Positions 1-7,701 of a stretch of 20,243 bases of DNA are shown in pieces. Positions within the stretch are counted from its first letter, which is position 1; each line of letters starts with the position of its first letter. Source of the DNA: Holosporales bacterium. Its GTDB lineage: Bacteria; Pseudomonadota; Alphaproteobacteria; BNTO01. Location: positions 1 to 20,243 of the forward strand of contig JAIRNU010000034.1 of assembly GCA_031257945.1 (NCBI GenBank). The letters are read 5' to 3'. A program made the position numbers and the translations under genes. The notes under the pieces are model-generated. The model was not told the DNA's origin and did no database searches. It saw nothing but the letters and a program-made list of their open reading frames with translations.

Positions 1-251
1 TTTTTCTAACTTCATTCTGGAGGCCTTTTTGCTTTTTGTGAATACTGTATTTTTTATTTCGGGCTTTTCAGGCTTTTTTCACTACATATTTTTTCTCATA
101 TGTGTTTGATCTTGGACAATTAAGAAGTCAACCTATTTTCAGTTAATAATGTATGAAAAATGAAAATAAATATTTGGGGGCTTAGTATTGGGAGGGTATT
201 ACTACAGTAAAGGCTTACTGCAAGCGTTACGAAATTAAATCAAAATAAATG

Positions 252-291
252 TGTGGCGTGCTGAGAAAAATATCACTCAGCACTCGCCACA
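252..291. other. Long GC-rich stem-loop
   Basis: TGTGGCG plus TGCTGAG (252-265) pairs perfectly with CTCAGCA (276-282) and CGCCACA (285-291). Only a two-base CT bulge interrupts the 14-bp stem, and the loop is ten AT-rich bases. The stem is far more GC-rich than its surroundings. Neither side has a clean T-run, so a simple intrinsic terminator is not well supported. It could be the end of an upstream minus- or plus-strand transcript, a structured leader, or a relic of a repeat. Confidence 0.6.
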
Positions 292-501
292 TCTTCAGTA
301 CTGCATGTTCCTAGGACATTGTGGCGTCAGATGTATTATAGACGAAGTAAGGGGGTGGGAAATACCGCGAATTACAGATTGTACCCTAAAACGTGGCAGC
401 GCATAGACTCTGAATCGTTCATTTCTTGGCGCGTAAAAATCTTACGCCTAGCGTTATAACGGCCCTGCCGCGCAATGTACACAACAACATCGACAATTGT
501 C

Positions 502-530
502 TTTCAAACAGCTAATTTTTGGAATATAAG
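502..530 (+). promoter_or_regulatory. Possible sigma-70-type promoter for ftsE operon
   Basis: A TATAAG -10-like hexamer (525-530) lies 17 bases after a weak TTTCAA -35-like hexamer (502-507). Transcription would begin near 537, giving a leader of about 27 bases before the GTG start of ftsE. The -10 matches well but the -35 is poor, so this is only a candidate. Confidence 0.3.
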
Positions 531-563
531 TCAAATAGATACTACTTTTCGTAAAGGGTAAAT

Positions 564-1283
564 GTGCTATCTGCTACGCCGGCAAAAGAGATCGTAAGCC
601 TAGAGCGCGTTGGGTTGCAATACAACGATGACAAGACGGTTTTTCAAAACGTGTCGTATAACGTTTTTATGGGAGATTTTTATTTTTTGACTGGCCATAG
701 CGGCGCCGGGAAAACGTCACTTTTGAAAATTTTGTACAAATCTGTCAGGCCTACATATGGGCGAGTCAGCGTGTTTGGGTATGATGTTGACTCACTGGAC
801 CGCTCGGATTTACCGGTTTTCCGCCAACATATCGGCTTAATTTTTCAAGATTGCCGATTGATCGAGAATTTGTCTATCGTGGATAATGTCGCTCTTTCGA
901 TGCATATTGCTGGGAGCCTATACAAAAGGTCACGTGCATATGCAAAGGAGCTGTTGGATTGGGTTGGCCTTGGCGATAAGCTAAATTCGTTTCCTGACGT
1001 ATTATCGGACGGGCAAAAACAGCGCGTTTCTATCGCTCGGGCCGTTGTAAAAAGGCCAGCGTTATTACTAGCCGACGAACCAACGGGGAACCTGGACGAC
1101 GACAATGCATTCCGCTTGATGGCGCTATTCGAAGAGCTCCACCGCATGGGGACAACAGTAATTTTAGCTACGCATAATAACCAACTAACAAAAAATTTTG
1201 AATATCCGCAGTTGATGTTGAAAAATGGAACGCTATTTGTAAATATTCAAAAGGAAGGTGGAAAAGGAAGGGCGGCCGTATGA
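564..1283 (+). CDS. ftsE: Cell division ABC transporter ATP-binding protein FtsE
   Basis: This is the cytoplasmic ATPase of the FtsEX complex, which sits at the division septum and transmits ATP hydrolysis across the membrane to activate murein hydrolases. The 239 residues show a full ABC nucleotide-binding domain: Walker A GHSGAGKT (44-51), Q-loop Gln95, signature LSDGQKQR (147-154), Walker B ALLLADEPTGNLD (166-178) and the switch His204 in ATHN. The length fits FtsE (usually about 220-230), with a short extra N-terminus. The start is GTG, preceded by an AAGGG ribosome-binding site at 554-558. The next gene, ftsX, overlaps its stop by four bases (ATGA), which indicates translational coupling. 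An oddity is Asp in the third position of the signature, where Gly is usual. LolD-like ATPases are similar, but the FtsX partner settles the assignment. Confidence 0.93.
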   Translation: MLSATPAKEIVSLERVGLQYNDDKTVFQNVSYNVFMGDFYFLTGHSGAGKTSLLKILYKSVRPTYGRVSVFGYDVDSLDRSDLPVFRQHIGLIFQDCRLIENLSIVDNVALSMHIAGSLYKRSRAYAKELLDWVGLGDKLNSFPDVLSDGQKQRVSIARAVVKRPALLLADEPTGNLDDDNAFRLMALFEELHRMGTTVILATHNNQLTKNFEYPQLMLKNGTLFVNIQKEGGKGRAAV

Positions 1284-2206
1284 TCAGCTTTGATTTTTTT
1301 CAAAAAAACACGTCTGCTATGCCAAATAAAAACAAAGCAGAGTTGCCGCTTATCTTTGTATTTATAGTGTTCTTGCTTTCGTTTGTTATTTCCTGTACTT
1401 TCCTGTTTACAAAAGGATTTCACGATTGGGGCTCTAGCAGAAAAAGCAAAATAACTATTGAGGTCCCGTTTAATTCCCCTTCTCCTGGCATATCCTCTGA
1501 ACAGGGGGCTTCTATGCATGCGCAAAAAGTAGATGCAATAATAGATAAGGTGAGGGGGATGCCGGGGTGCACCGGTATAAGGACCGTAGATCCTGCAAAG
1601 ATTCGCTCAATGATGGAAGCCTGGACCGGGGAACAAGGAATTAATTCCCAATTCCAATTCCCAACTTTATTGGATGCAATCTTCCAGACTTCCGATGGCG
1701 TAAGTGTTGACGGCATTGTCCAGCAGCTCCGCCTGATCTCCTCGGATATAACCGTTGAAAACCACAACCTTTGGTCGAAAAAACTAGCCGTCTTGGGGCA
1801 TAGCTTGGAAATTGTCTCACTAATTATTGGATGCTTTATTTTGTTATGTTTAGTAATTATTGTCGCCTTAATTACAAAGTCGTCACTGCAGGCGTATTAC
1901 TCTACGCTGGATATTCTGCGCCTTATGGGGGCTAAAAATTCGTACATAGCAAATATATTTCAGGTTTACGTCTTGAAAACATCCATTAAAGGCGGGGCGA
2001 TAGGTTTTTGCCTTGCTGTCCCGACAGTTTATCTTTTAATCATTGCCATACAACATTTAGGGCTTGGTGGCATCGCCTGGAACTCGATATTCATGAATAT
2101 ATTCATTGTATTGATTTTTATACCTGCTGTTGTAGTTTTAATAAGTATACTGGTTTCTAGATTAGTAATTTTGGCGCAATTGAGAAGGTTGGATGCGTAT
2201 TCTTAA
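1280..2206 (+). CDS. ftsX: Cell division membrane protein FtsX
   Basis: This is the permease-like partner of FtsE, an inner-membrane protein that relays FtsE's ATPase cycle to periplasmic cell-wall hydrolases. Its topology matches FtsX: a cytoplasmic N-terminus, TM1 at about residues 23-45, a periplasmic domain of about 125 residues, then three more membrane segments at about 175-198, 237-257 and 271-298. The FtsX-type motif after TM2, DILRLMGAKNSYIANIFQ (211-228), resembles the conserved LLGA-x-x-x-FI region. The length of 308 is typical. The ATG overlaps the ftsE stop by four bases, with purine-rich GGAAGG just upstream. The 3' end overlaps the tamA start by 14 bases, so the three genes are probably one transcript. 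Sequence identity to FtsX is always low, so the call rests on topology and context. Confidence 0.88.
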   Translation: MISFDFFQKNTSAMPNKNKAELPLIFVFIVFLLSFVISCTFLFTKGFHDWGSSRKSKITIEVPFNSPSPGISSEQGASMHAQKVDAIIDKVRGMPGCTGIRTVDPAKIRSMMEAWTGEQGINSQFQFPTLLDAIFQTSDGVSVDGIVQQLRLISSDITVENHNLWSKKLAVLGHSLEIVSLIIGCFILLCLVIIVALITKSSLQAYYSTLDILRLMGAKNSYIANIFQVYVLKTSIKGGAIGFCLAVPTVYLLIIAIQHLGLGGIAWNSIFMNIFIVLIFIPAVVVLISILVSRLVILAQLRRLDAYS

Positions 2207-4130
2207 TAGGATAGCAGCCGTTTCTTTTTTTATTTTTTATGAGTTTTCCTGTTTAGGTGGAGTGTGGGCGACACAAAGCGTATTTGAATGCAGCTCGAGG
2301 GTAAAAAGAAAAGCCTATAAGATAGAATATGTCGGAGTCCCCAGCTTTATAGGGAAAGAATTCGAAAAAACGTCAATTTTGGTACGAGATCAAAAAAAGG
2401 GCATTGCCTCCAAAAAATCAGCCATAAAAAGCATCCGGTACGATAAAGGCATCCTAAAACAGCTTTTCCTACAATACGGATTTTTTGATGCGCAAATAAA
2501 GGCGAAGATGGCTGTCCGTAAAGGTATTATCATTTTGTTTGAATGTATCCCTGGGGAGCGCTACAAGGTATTAGAAAAAAATATAAGTTTTACGTCAAAG
2601 ACCCATGCCGCCGAAGAGTTTTTCCAAAATTTACAGAAAGCCAAAAAGATTTTGCAAATCAGTAAAGGGGAATATGTAAACTTCCTATTGATTGAGTTTG
2701 AGCGTAATTACCTGCAGCAATATTTCAAAAAAGAAGGATATTTTTTTGCAATTGTAGAGGTGCCAATCCTCGACCTAAATACCGAGCACAAAACGGCGAA
2801 TATTGTGTACGAAGTTACGCCTGGGCAAAGGGCAGTTATATCGCAAGTAGACGTGTCCGGCGAACAGAAAGTCCCCAAAAAGTTCATACTAAACAGGGCA
2901 TCTTTTACTTGCGGTGATATTTTAAAAAGCTCGGCGATAGAGAATGCGCAAATGAATATCGTCGAATCTGGCCTTTTTTCGAATGTAAATATTTCGGCAA
3001 CAAAAGGGACCGAAAAAGACAGGAATTCCGAGAAAGTCCAAGAAGCACTGGTGAATATCGATGTTACAGAATGCCTTCCGCGTGTAATTGGAGCTGGCCT
3101 TTATTATTCCGCGTCGGAAGGATGGGCGGTCGCGGCCAACTGGCAAAATAAAAATTTCCAGCAGCGGTGTCATAACATCGGCGCCCTCGCACATATTGGA
3201 CAAAAAGAAAAATCATCAATGTTCTTTTACACTATTCCGGATGCTTTTAGGCCTAATCAAAAAGTACACTGCGACGTTACGGCAAAACACTTTGATACCA
3301 AAGCCTATAAAGGAGACAAAATATCGGTTACAGCCGGAATCATCCAAACGGCGCAGGTGCTCGATCACTGCCTTGAGTTATCCCTTTTGCCAACGTTCGA
3401 ACACGGAAAACTTACGCGCAAATCATCGTACGAGCAGAGCATCGGCGGAGTCAAATCTAGCATAAAATTGAATTTGTCAAACCATCGGGTATACCCAACC
3501 AAAGGGGCAATCTTTAATGTTGAGTTTGATCAGTACTTCGGGCGATTTGCCCATATTATTCCGGCGACTGACCTTGAAAAAGAGCACGTCGACGTTAATA
3601 AAAATGTTAATACTATGTCATCCATTACTTGCACGGCATCTGGATATGTCCCTTTTTCAAAGCAGGAAAAGTACGGACGTAATGCTCCGGTTTTAGCGTT
3701 GTTTCTAAAGGTTGGCAGTACAATCATAAAGGATCTTGAATACATCCCATTTGATAAAAGGTTTTACGGTGGGGGGCGCAATTTGGTCAGATCATACGGG
3801 TACCAAATGTCCGGTGATTTGGAAAGCGACGGAACGCCTATTGGCGGGGCATCAATAGTCGAGGCATGTATAGAGCCAAGAATCAGGATATCACAGGACT
3901 TTGGCGCTGTGGTTTTCTTGGATTATAGCTGTATTTTGGAGGACAATTTCCCGCGGTTATATAAATCAGGGCATTCGAACGCTGGCTGTGGAATTGGGCT
4001 AAGGTACTTTACGCAATTTGGACCTATCCGGTTTGATCTGGGATTCCCGTTTAAACGTAGAAGCGATATTAATGGGAAAAAAATAGATAATAGTGTGCAA
4101 TTTTACATAAGCGTTGGACAAGCATTTTGA
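2193..4130 (+). CDS. tamA: Omp85-family outer membrane assembly protein, TamA type
   Basis: This is an outer-membrane beta-barrel protein of the Omp85 superfamily; TamA works with TamB in inserting or exporting outer-membrane proteins. A signal peptide covers about residues 1-26. About three POTRA-like segments follow (roughly 40-115, 120-205 and 210-285; the last holds VDVSGEQKVPKKFILNR and the SGLFSNVNI ending typical of POTRA). The barrel begins near GAGLYYSASEGW. C-terminal barrel motifs are RFYGGGRNLVRSYGYQ (near 523), TPIGGASIVEA and GPIRFDLGFPFKRR, and the last residue is Phe, as in the beta-signal. At 645 residues with three POTRA units, TamA fits better than BamA (five POTRA, about 750 or more). 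The start has GAGAAGG four bases upstream and overlaps ftsX by 14 bases. The loop-6 motif reads VRSY instead of the usual VRG[FY]. No tamB follows; the next gene is on the opposite strand. Confidence 0.85.
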   Translation: MRILNRIAAVSFFIFYEFSCLGGVWATQSVFECSSRVKRKAYKIEYVGVPSFIGKEFEKTSILVRDQKKGIASKKSAIKSIRYDKGILKQLFLQYGFFDAQIKAKMAVRKGIIILFECIPGERYKVLEKNISFTSKTHAAEEFFQNLQKAKKILQISKGEYVNFLLIEFERNYLQQYFKKEGYFFAIVEVPILDLNTEHKTANIVYEVTPGQRAVISQVDVSGEQKVPKKFILNRASFTCGDILKSSAIENAQMNIVESGLFSNVNISATKGTEKDRNSEKVQEALVNIDVTECLPRVIGAGLYYSASEGWAVAANWQNKNFQQRCHNIGALAHIGQKEKSSMFFYTIPDAFRPNQKVHCDVTAKHFDTKAYKGDKISVTAGIIQTAQVLDHCLELSLLPTFEHGKLTRKSSYEQSIGGVKSSIKLNLSNHRVYPTKGAIFNVEFDQYFGRFAHIIPATDLEKEHVDVNKNVNTMSSITCTASGYVPFSKQEKYGRNAPVLALFLKVGSTIIKDLEYIPFDKRFYGGGRNLVRSYGYQMSGDLESDGTPIGGASIVEACIEPRIRISQDFGAVVFLDYSCILEDNFPRLYKSGHSNAGCGIGLRYFTQFGPIRFDLGFPFKRRSDINGKKIDNSVQFYISVGQAF

Positions 4131-4230
4131 CCAGTGCGTGATGGGGGAGATGCGCCGAAAGATAATATGCGCCACAAAACACAACTTGAAAGACAGCTTC
4201 TCTCCACCCAACTACCATGCCATTAGGATA

Positions 4231-4262
4231 GGATTAGACCGCTCAGGTTTTTGCGTTAATCC
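4231..4262. terminator. Stem-loop between convergent genes (possible bidirectional terminator)
   Basis: GGATTA (4231-4236) pairs with TAATCC (4257-4262), extended inward by an imperfect ACCGC/GCGT helix around a T-rich loop. It sits between the ends of tamA (plus) and the secreted orphan gene (minus), where a shared terminator is expected. No T-run follows the stem on either strand, so the function is uncertain. Confidence 0.3.
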
Positions 4263-4277
4263 AGTCCCTTATTAGCC

Positions 4278-4886
4278 TTATTCCCCGCAGAAAAAACCTT
4301 TCGCGACTTTCATACCTAATTTTACACCACAATTGACAACAACAGCAGCTCCCGCCGCCGTTATAGTATCAACAATGATTTGCTTTTGCACGTTGTTCGC
4401 CTGATCAGTAACAAAGTTTACAGCCGCATTTCCAGCACCTCTAAATACATTTCCAATTCGTCCAAAAAGACCTTGCGGCGCGTTTTGAGGTCTTGCTACT
4501 GGTTGCTCGCCTTTGTACCACGCCAACAACGAATCGTACAAGTTAGCTGCATAAGGCCGTAACCCATAGTAAACCAGTGGAGTTACACACTGAGCAGCCA
4601 TCAAAGCGGCGACGTTAGGCATACCAAAAGGCTTAAACAAACTACATATAGTTAGAGTACTAAATTGTACGACGCGTGGATTCACATCGATCAGGTCCCC
4701 CACTCGCACTGCTACTGTTGTAATCGCTATGCTCGTACCATCGACGCCAAAATTACTACCGAACATACTTCCTACTGCAGAAGGAACCATGCTTAATAAT
4801 TCGCTATATTGCCCCGCGTGGCCTACCACACTGGTTATATTAGATAGTGGTAAAAGCGACACAAATATTACTGAAGTTATTTTCAT
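4278..4886 (-). CDS. Putative secreted or membrane-associated protein of unknown function
   Basis: I do not recognise this family. The 202-residue product begins with a convincing signal peptide (MKITSVIFVSLLPLSNITSV, likely cleaved after VVGHA near residue 24). Several hydrophobic, Ala/Val/Gly-rich stretches follow (about 50-62, 88-108 and 170-192), so it could be periplasmic with amphipathic helices or membrane-embedded. The centre holds an Asn/Gly/Phe-rich segment (APQGLFGRIGNVFRGAGNAA), and there are single Cys residues near the middle and end. The start lies after an AGGCAAG-type ribosome-binding site. A near-consensus promoter (listed separately) lies about 50 bases upstream, which suggests strong, separately controlled expression. 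It is convergent with tamA and divergent from tilS. Function unknown; export to the envelope or host is inference. Confidence 0.7.
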   Translation of the reverse strand: MKITSVIFVSLLPLSNITSVVGHAGQYSELLSMVPSAVGSMFGSNFGVDGTSIAITTVAVRVGDLIDVNPRVVQFSTLTICSLFKPFGMPNVAALMAAQCVTPLVYYGLRPYAANLYDSLLAWYKGEQPVARPQNAPQGLFGRIGNVFRGAGNAAVNFVTDQANNVQKQIIVDTITAAGAAVVVNCGVKLGMKVAKGFFCGE

Positions 4887-4932
4887 GTCTTGCCTATTTC
4901 ATATACTAAGGGGATTACCCTCACTACAGTAT

Positions 4933-4961
4933 ATAGTATAATAAAACCAATTATTTGTCAA
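4933..4961 (-). promoter_or_regulatory. Near-consensus sigma-70 promoter for the secreted orphan gene
   Basis: Read on the minus strand, a perfect TTGACA -35 box (4961-4956) is followed by exactly 17 bases and a TACTAT -10 box (4938-4933). Transcription should start near 4926, giving a leader of about 40 bases before the ATG at 4886. It is the best match to the consensus that I found in the window. Confidence 0.75.
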
Positions 4962-5170
4962 CAGCTATATATGCCCAGCTTACACTAAACAAGTAAAAAA
5001 ATGGTTAATCGTGCGAATTTATACCAATCCGGGGTTCAAATGTTCAAGACCGAACAAATACGACGGCAAAATATTGGTTAAGAACCGACAAAGAGGATGA
5101 AGACCGCGGCAAGTAGACTAGCAGTAAAATTCCTATAGACAACTACGCGTAATGTAGCCTGGGCCACTGT

Positions 5171-6280
5171 ATGGTAAGAACTTTTGCGGAAATTACAGGC
5201 CCCCAAATAGTTTCTGGAAACTACGCGAAAATTATGGTTTATACTCTAACTCAGTTCGTTATGAATTTTTCGGTACCCATTATGCTTACTTCGAACGACT
5301 TTGCTAAAATTATCAAGCAATACCCGTATGATAAGAAGTTCATAGTAGGTGTGTCTGGAGGTGCTGATAGCATGGCTCTGGTATTGCTATTTAATGAGTT
5401 CCTGATTGACACATTTGGGACTAGCGAAAACATGACCGCTATTACAATAGACCATAGGCTGCGTCAGGGCTCCGAAGAGGAGGCAAAGCTAGTAGGATGG
5501 TGGCTATTACAGCGTGGTATAAAGCATGAAATCTTACCGTGGGAACACGGAGAAATTACATCGCGGGTCGAAGAACTCGGCCGTATAGCTAGGTACGACC
5601 TCATGACCAATTTTTGCAGGCAGCGCGGGATTGAGGCTATCTATACCGCTCACCACGCTATGGACCAAATTGAAACGTTTTTTATGAGATTGAAACGAGG
5701 AGCTGGGTTGGCGGGGTTGTGTGCCATACGGCCTGTAACGCGCTACAATAATATCGCCATTATCCGTCCTTTGTTGAACGTGCCACCAGAGGATTTAAAA
5801 ACGCTTCTAGCGAGCCACTTTGCTCAAGATTACGTGCATGATCCGTACAACGACAATACAGCTTTTGAAAGGTGTAACTTGCGCAACAACATGCAACTCC
5901 TCAAAAACATTGGGTTGCAAAATCGCTCTATACTCGCTACCGTGGAGCATCTTCAGCGCTTAGAACAGCAATTGCAGGCAGCTGCTCAAAAAATTCTGGA
6001 AAGTAATGTGCAGCAGGTGGAACTACACGGCGGGCCGGTTGTATTGCTAGAGCGGTACGTAGTAAGCGAACACATCCCACAGGTCATAAAAATTGTTTTA
6101 TCGAGGATTCTTAGGGACGTGGCGAAGGTGAATACTTTGTGCACGCAGAAATTACTAGATAGTTTGTTTGATAAAATGACTAGTCGAGATTTTAAAAAAA
6201 CAACAGCGAGGCATTGTATAATCAGGGGGCACGGGGCTTTTTTTGAATTTTTCCAGGAAAAGCGGCCACCGAAGTACTAA
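5171..6280 (+). CDS. tilS: tRNA(Ile)-lysidine synthetase TilS
   Basis: TilS attaches lysine to the wobble cytidine of tRNA-Ile(CAU), using ATP, so that it reads AUA codons; it is cytoplasmic and normally essential. The PP-loop ATP-binding motif SGGADSMAL lies at residues 62-70, DHRLR at 94-98 and the family motif region AHHAMDQIETFFMRLKRG at 160-177. Conserved FERCNLRNN follows in the C-terminal half of the catalytic domain. The usual large C-terminal extension is reduced. The start is uncertain: no good ribosome-binding site precedes 5171, and the first 30-37 residues are not family-like. ATG codons at 5261 (MNFSVP) and 5282 (MLTSND) place the PP-loop at the usual distance from the N-terminus. 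An oddity is Met164 where the motif HHxDDQ(A)ET normally has its first Asp; Asp165 is kept. Confidence 0.9.
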   Translation: MVRTFAEITGPQIVSGNYAKIMVYTLTQFVMNFSVPIMLTSNDFAKIIKQYPYDKKFIVGVSGGADSMALVLLFNEFLIDTFGTSENMTAITIDHRLRQGSEEEAKLVGWWLLQRGIKHEILPWEHGEITSRVEELGRIARYDLMTNFCRQRGIEAIYTAHHAMDQIETFFMRLKRGAGLAGLCAIRPVTRYNNIAIIRPLLNVPPEDLKTLLASHFAQDYVHDPYNDNTAFERCNLRNNMQLLKNIGLQNRSILATVEHLQRLEQQLQAAAQKILESNVQQVELHGGPVVLLERYVVSEHIPQVIKIVLSRILRDVAKVNTLCTQKLLDSLFDKMTSRDFKKTTARHCIIRGHGAFFEFFQEKRPPKY

Positions 6281-6404
6281 ATACATAGCGCTTAGGTATT
6301 TGCGTTTGTGGTATACTTGACGCCCCTCTTGTTTTATTAACAAATATTCCGTTTTGTTCATCCAATACTTTGTCTAGATATACGTGATCGTTTTCCTTTT
6401 TCAT
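6222..6404 (-). CDS. Doubtful 60-residue small ORF
   Basis: An open frame of 60 codons starts at an ATG with GAGG about seven bases upstream, a good ribosome-binding site for this window. The product is basic and hydrophilic (MKKENDHVYLDKVLDEQNGI at the N-terminus), with no signal peptide or recognised motif. Its last 58 bases run antisense into the end of tilS. It could be a genuine small protein, a degraded gene, or chance. Its start overlaps the end of another short frame (6358-6516). Confidence 0.2.
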   Translation of the reverse strand: MKKENDHVYLDKVLDEQNGIFVNKTRGASSIPQTQIPKRYVFSTSVAAFPGKIQKKPRAP

Positions 6405-6516
6405 TACGCCTCAAAGTTGCTGTACAGCCTAATACTGCGTGCCTGACTAGTTCTGTTTTCCCAAACTCTTTGCCTGAAGGTGCGGAAGAGGCGTGGATGC
6501 CCAATCTTTCAAACAT
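6358..6516 (-). CDS. Doubtful 52-residue small ORF
   Basis: ATG at 6516 opens 52 codons ending in TGA at 6358. The product begins MFERLGIHASSAPSGKEFGK and ends in a strongly basic tail (RNEKGKRSRISRQSIG). A GAAG sequence lies about nine bases before the start. It overlaps the following 60-codon frame by 47 bases. No family is recognised. The pair fills the 287-base gap between tilS and the first LRR gene on the opposite strand, and may be a remnant or chance. Confidence 0.15.
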   Translation of the reverse strand: MFERLGIHASSAPSGKEFGKTELVRHAVLGCTATLRRNEKGKRSRISRQSIG

Positions 6517-6567
6517 TTTTTATCTTCAAAAAGATACTTGCTTTTTTACTGATTTGTTGCTAGAAAA

Positions 6568-7623
6568 ATGGCAATGAGGTCTCGTGGTTTGTATATGTCC
6601 TGTCTTCGCGTTATCTGTTGGATGGTAAACAACTTCGCAACAATAAAATTTTTCTTCGCGAAATTTGTTAAGAACGTCGCCAAGCGCTTCTTTAAATTGG
6701 CTATGTTGCCGGTTTTTTGTTTCCTTTGCCTTTGTCCGGCAGAGTGTTCTGACAACGTCATGGTTTTCTTTCTAACAGATGGACGTAGAGTAGAATGTCC
6801 CGTTGGCACGGAGGTTAATGATATCAGCATTGCACCTGGACTGCGTGCTAGTGTAGTTAGGGTGCATATACCGTCGAATGTTATAATTTTAGGCGCGCGT
6901 TTTACCGGATTTACTAATCTCGAATCCGTCGATATAGAAGAAGGAAGCAATTTGGAAGTGATCGGAAAGGGCGTTTTCAAAGGGTGTAAACAGCTAAGTT
7001 CTATCACTCTTGAAAATGCTCCGAACCTACAAACTATTAGAGATACCGCCTTCAGCCATTGTTCTGCATTGAGAGAAATTAACATCGAAAATGTGCGGAC
7101 AATTGGATGCGGTGCTTTTATGTGTTCAGCTTTGGAATATGTGCTTTTGGGACCGACAGTGGAATCGATTGGCAATGCAGCCTTTGCCACATGCCATAAT
7201 TTACAAAACGTCACAATCTTGGCCGCGCCACAGCATTTGGGGGTAACGATATTTGCGCAGTCTGGAGTGCAAAGTATCTTTTATGAAGGCGTCTTTGTTG
7301 ACGTTTTTCGACATTTTTTTCAAAGAGGTCGGCGAAATGATTGCCGAATAATATTTGAGGAAGGGGAAAATCGGCGTGTTTTTCAGTACCATAATGGTGC
7401 TTTGGAGGAAGTTCCGTACCTCCCAGATGAGCCTCGAAATGAAGAAGTCCCACATGACGTCGTGGAGCCTCCAGTAGATCCAGTAGCCATCCCTCTACAA
7501 GAGCCTCAAAATGAAGAAGTCCAGCGTTGGTGGTTTTCAACGCCATGGCAAGTTGTTACTGGGGGTGGTATTATCGTGGCTGGCGTAGCTGCTTGGATTA
7601 TATATCGATGGGATCGACAATAA
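6568..7623 (+). CDS. BspA-type leucine-rich-repeat (LRR_5) protein, membrane-anchored
   Basis: This is a probable cell-surface or periplasm-facing LRR protein; LRR_5/BspA repeats commonly mediate protein binding or host adhesion. A long N-terminus leads into a signal-like hydrophobic segment (MLPVFCFLCLCPAECSD, about 45-61), so translation may begin later than 6568, for example at the ATGs at 6595, 6622 or 6700; none has a strong ribosome-binding site. About six LRR_5 repeats run from about 85 to 235 (for example NLEVIGKGVFKGCKQLSSIT and VESIGNAAFATCHNLQNVT). Next are a basic patch, a module beginning DCRIIFEEGENRRVFQYHNG, and a Pro/Glu-rich stalk in which EP-[RQ]-NEEV occurs twice. The C-terminus is a single membrane helix (about 328-346) followed by YRWDRQ. 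The layout is signal, LRR head, acidic stalk, anchor. It shares repeat style with the giant LRR protein downstream, so the two are probably paralogues. Confidence 0.8.
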   Translation: MAMRSRGLYMSCLRVICWMVNNFATIKFFFAKFVKNVAKRFFKLAMLPVFCFLCLCPAECSDNVMVFFLTDGRRVECPVGTEVNDISIAPGLRASVVRVHIPSNVIILGARFTGFTNLESVDIEEGSNLEVIGKGVFKGCKQLSSITLENAPNLQTIRDTAFSHCSALREINIENVRTIGCGAFMCSALEYVLLGPTVESIGNAAFATCHNLQNVTILAAPQHLGVTIFAQSGVQSIFYEGVFVDVFRHFFQRGRRNDCRIIFEEGENRRVFQYHNGALEEVPYLPDEPRNEEVPHDVVEPPVDPVAIPLQEPQNEEVQRWWFSTPWQVVTGGGIIVAGVAAWIIYRWDRQ

Positions 7624-7666
7624 TTCTACAAGCATAATTTAATGTAATTCGGACGTAGAAATGTGG

Positions 7667-7672
7667 TACAAT
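7667..7672 (+). promoter_or_regulatory. Possible -10 element upstream of yraN
   Basis: TACAAT lies 30 bases before the yraN ATG. No recognisable -35 is found at the proper spacing (GTAATT is the best), so this is a weak candidate. The YraN ribosome-binding site is a plausible AGAAAG-like purine run. Confidence 0.2.
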
Positions 7673-7701
7673 AACGATAGTTAAGAAAGAAGTAGATATT
7701 T

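Larger units (their letters stand above)
1..563. other. Gene-free leading region upstream of ftsE
   Basis: No open frame with a credible start and ribosome-binding site was found on either strand. The first 240 bases are very AT-rich. The region contains a long stem-loop (252-291, listed separately), a smaller hairpin at 428-448 with CGTAA/TTACG arms, and a possible ftsE promoter at its right end. It did not read as a tRNA or rRNA. An uncharacterised non-coding RNA cannot be excluded. Confidence 0.5.

Noticed and set aside
470..481. GCGCAATGTACA, a 12-base match to the outer end of the tRNA-flanking inverted repeat (18259-18270, reverse complement).
   Set aside because: Similarity stops at 12 bases and no other part of the arm is present. 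An isolated match of this length somewhere in 20 kb can arise by chance.
2193..4130. Possible BamA instead of TamA.
   Set aside because: Only about three POTRA-like segments and 645 residues, with TamA-like PIGG and GPIRFD barrel motifs. BamA normally has five POTRA domains and is flanked by rseP, lpxD or skp, none of which is seen here.
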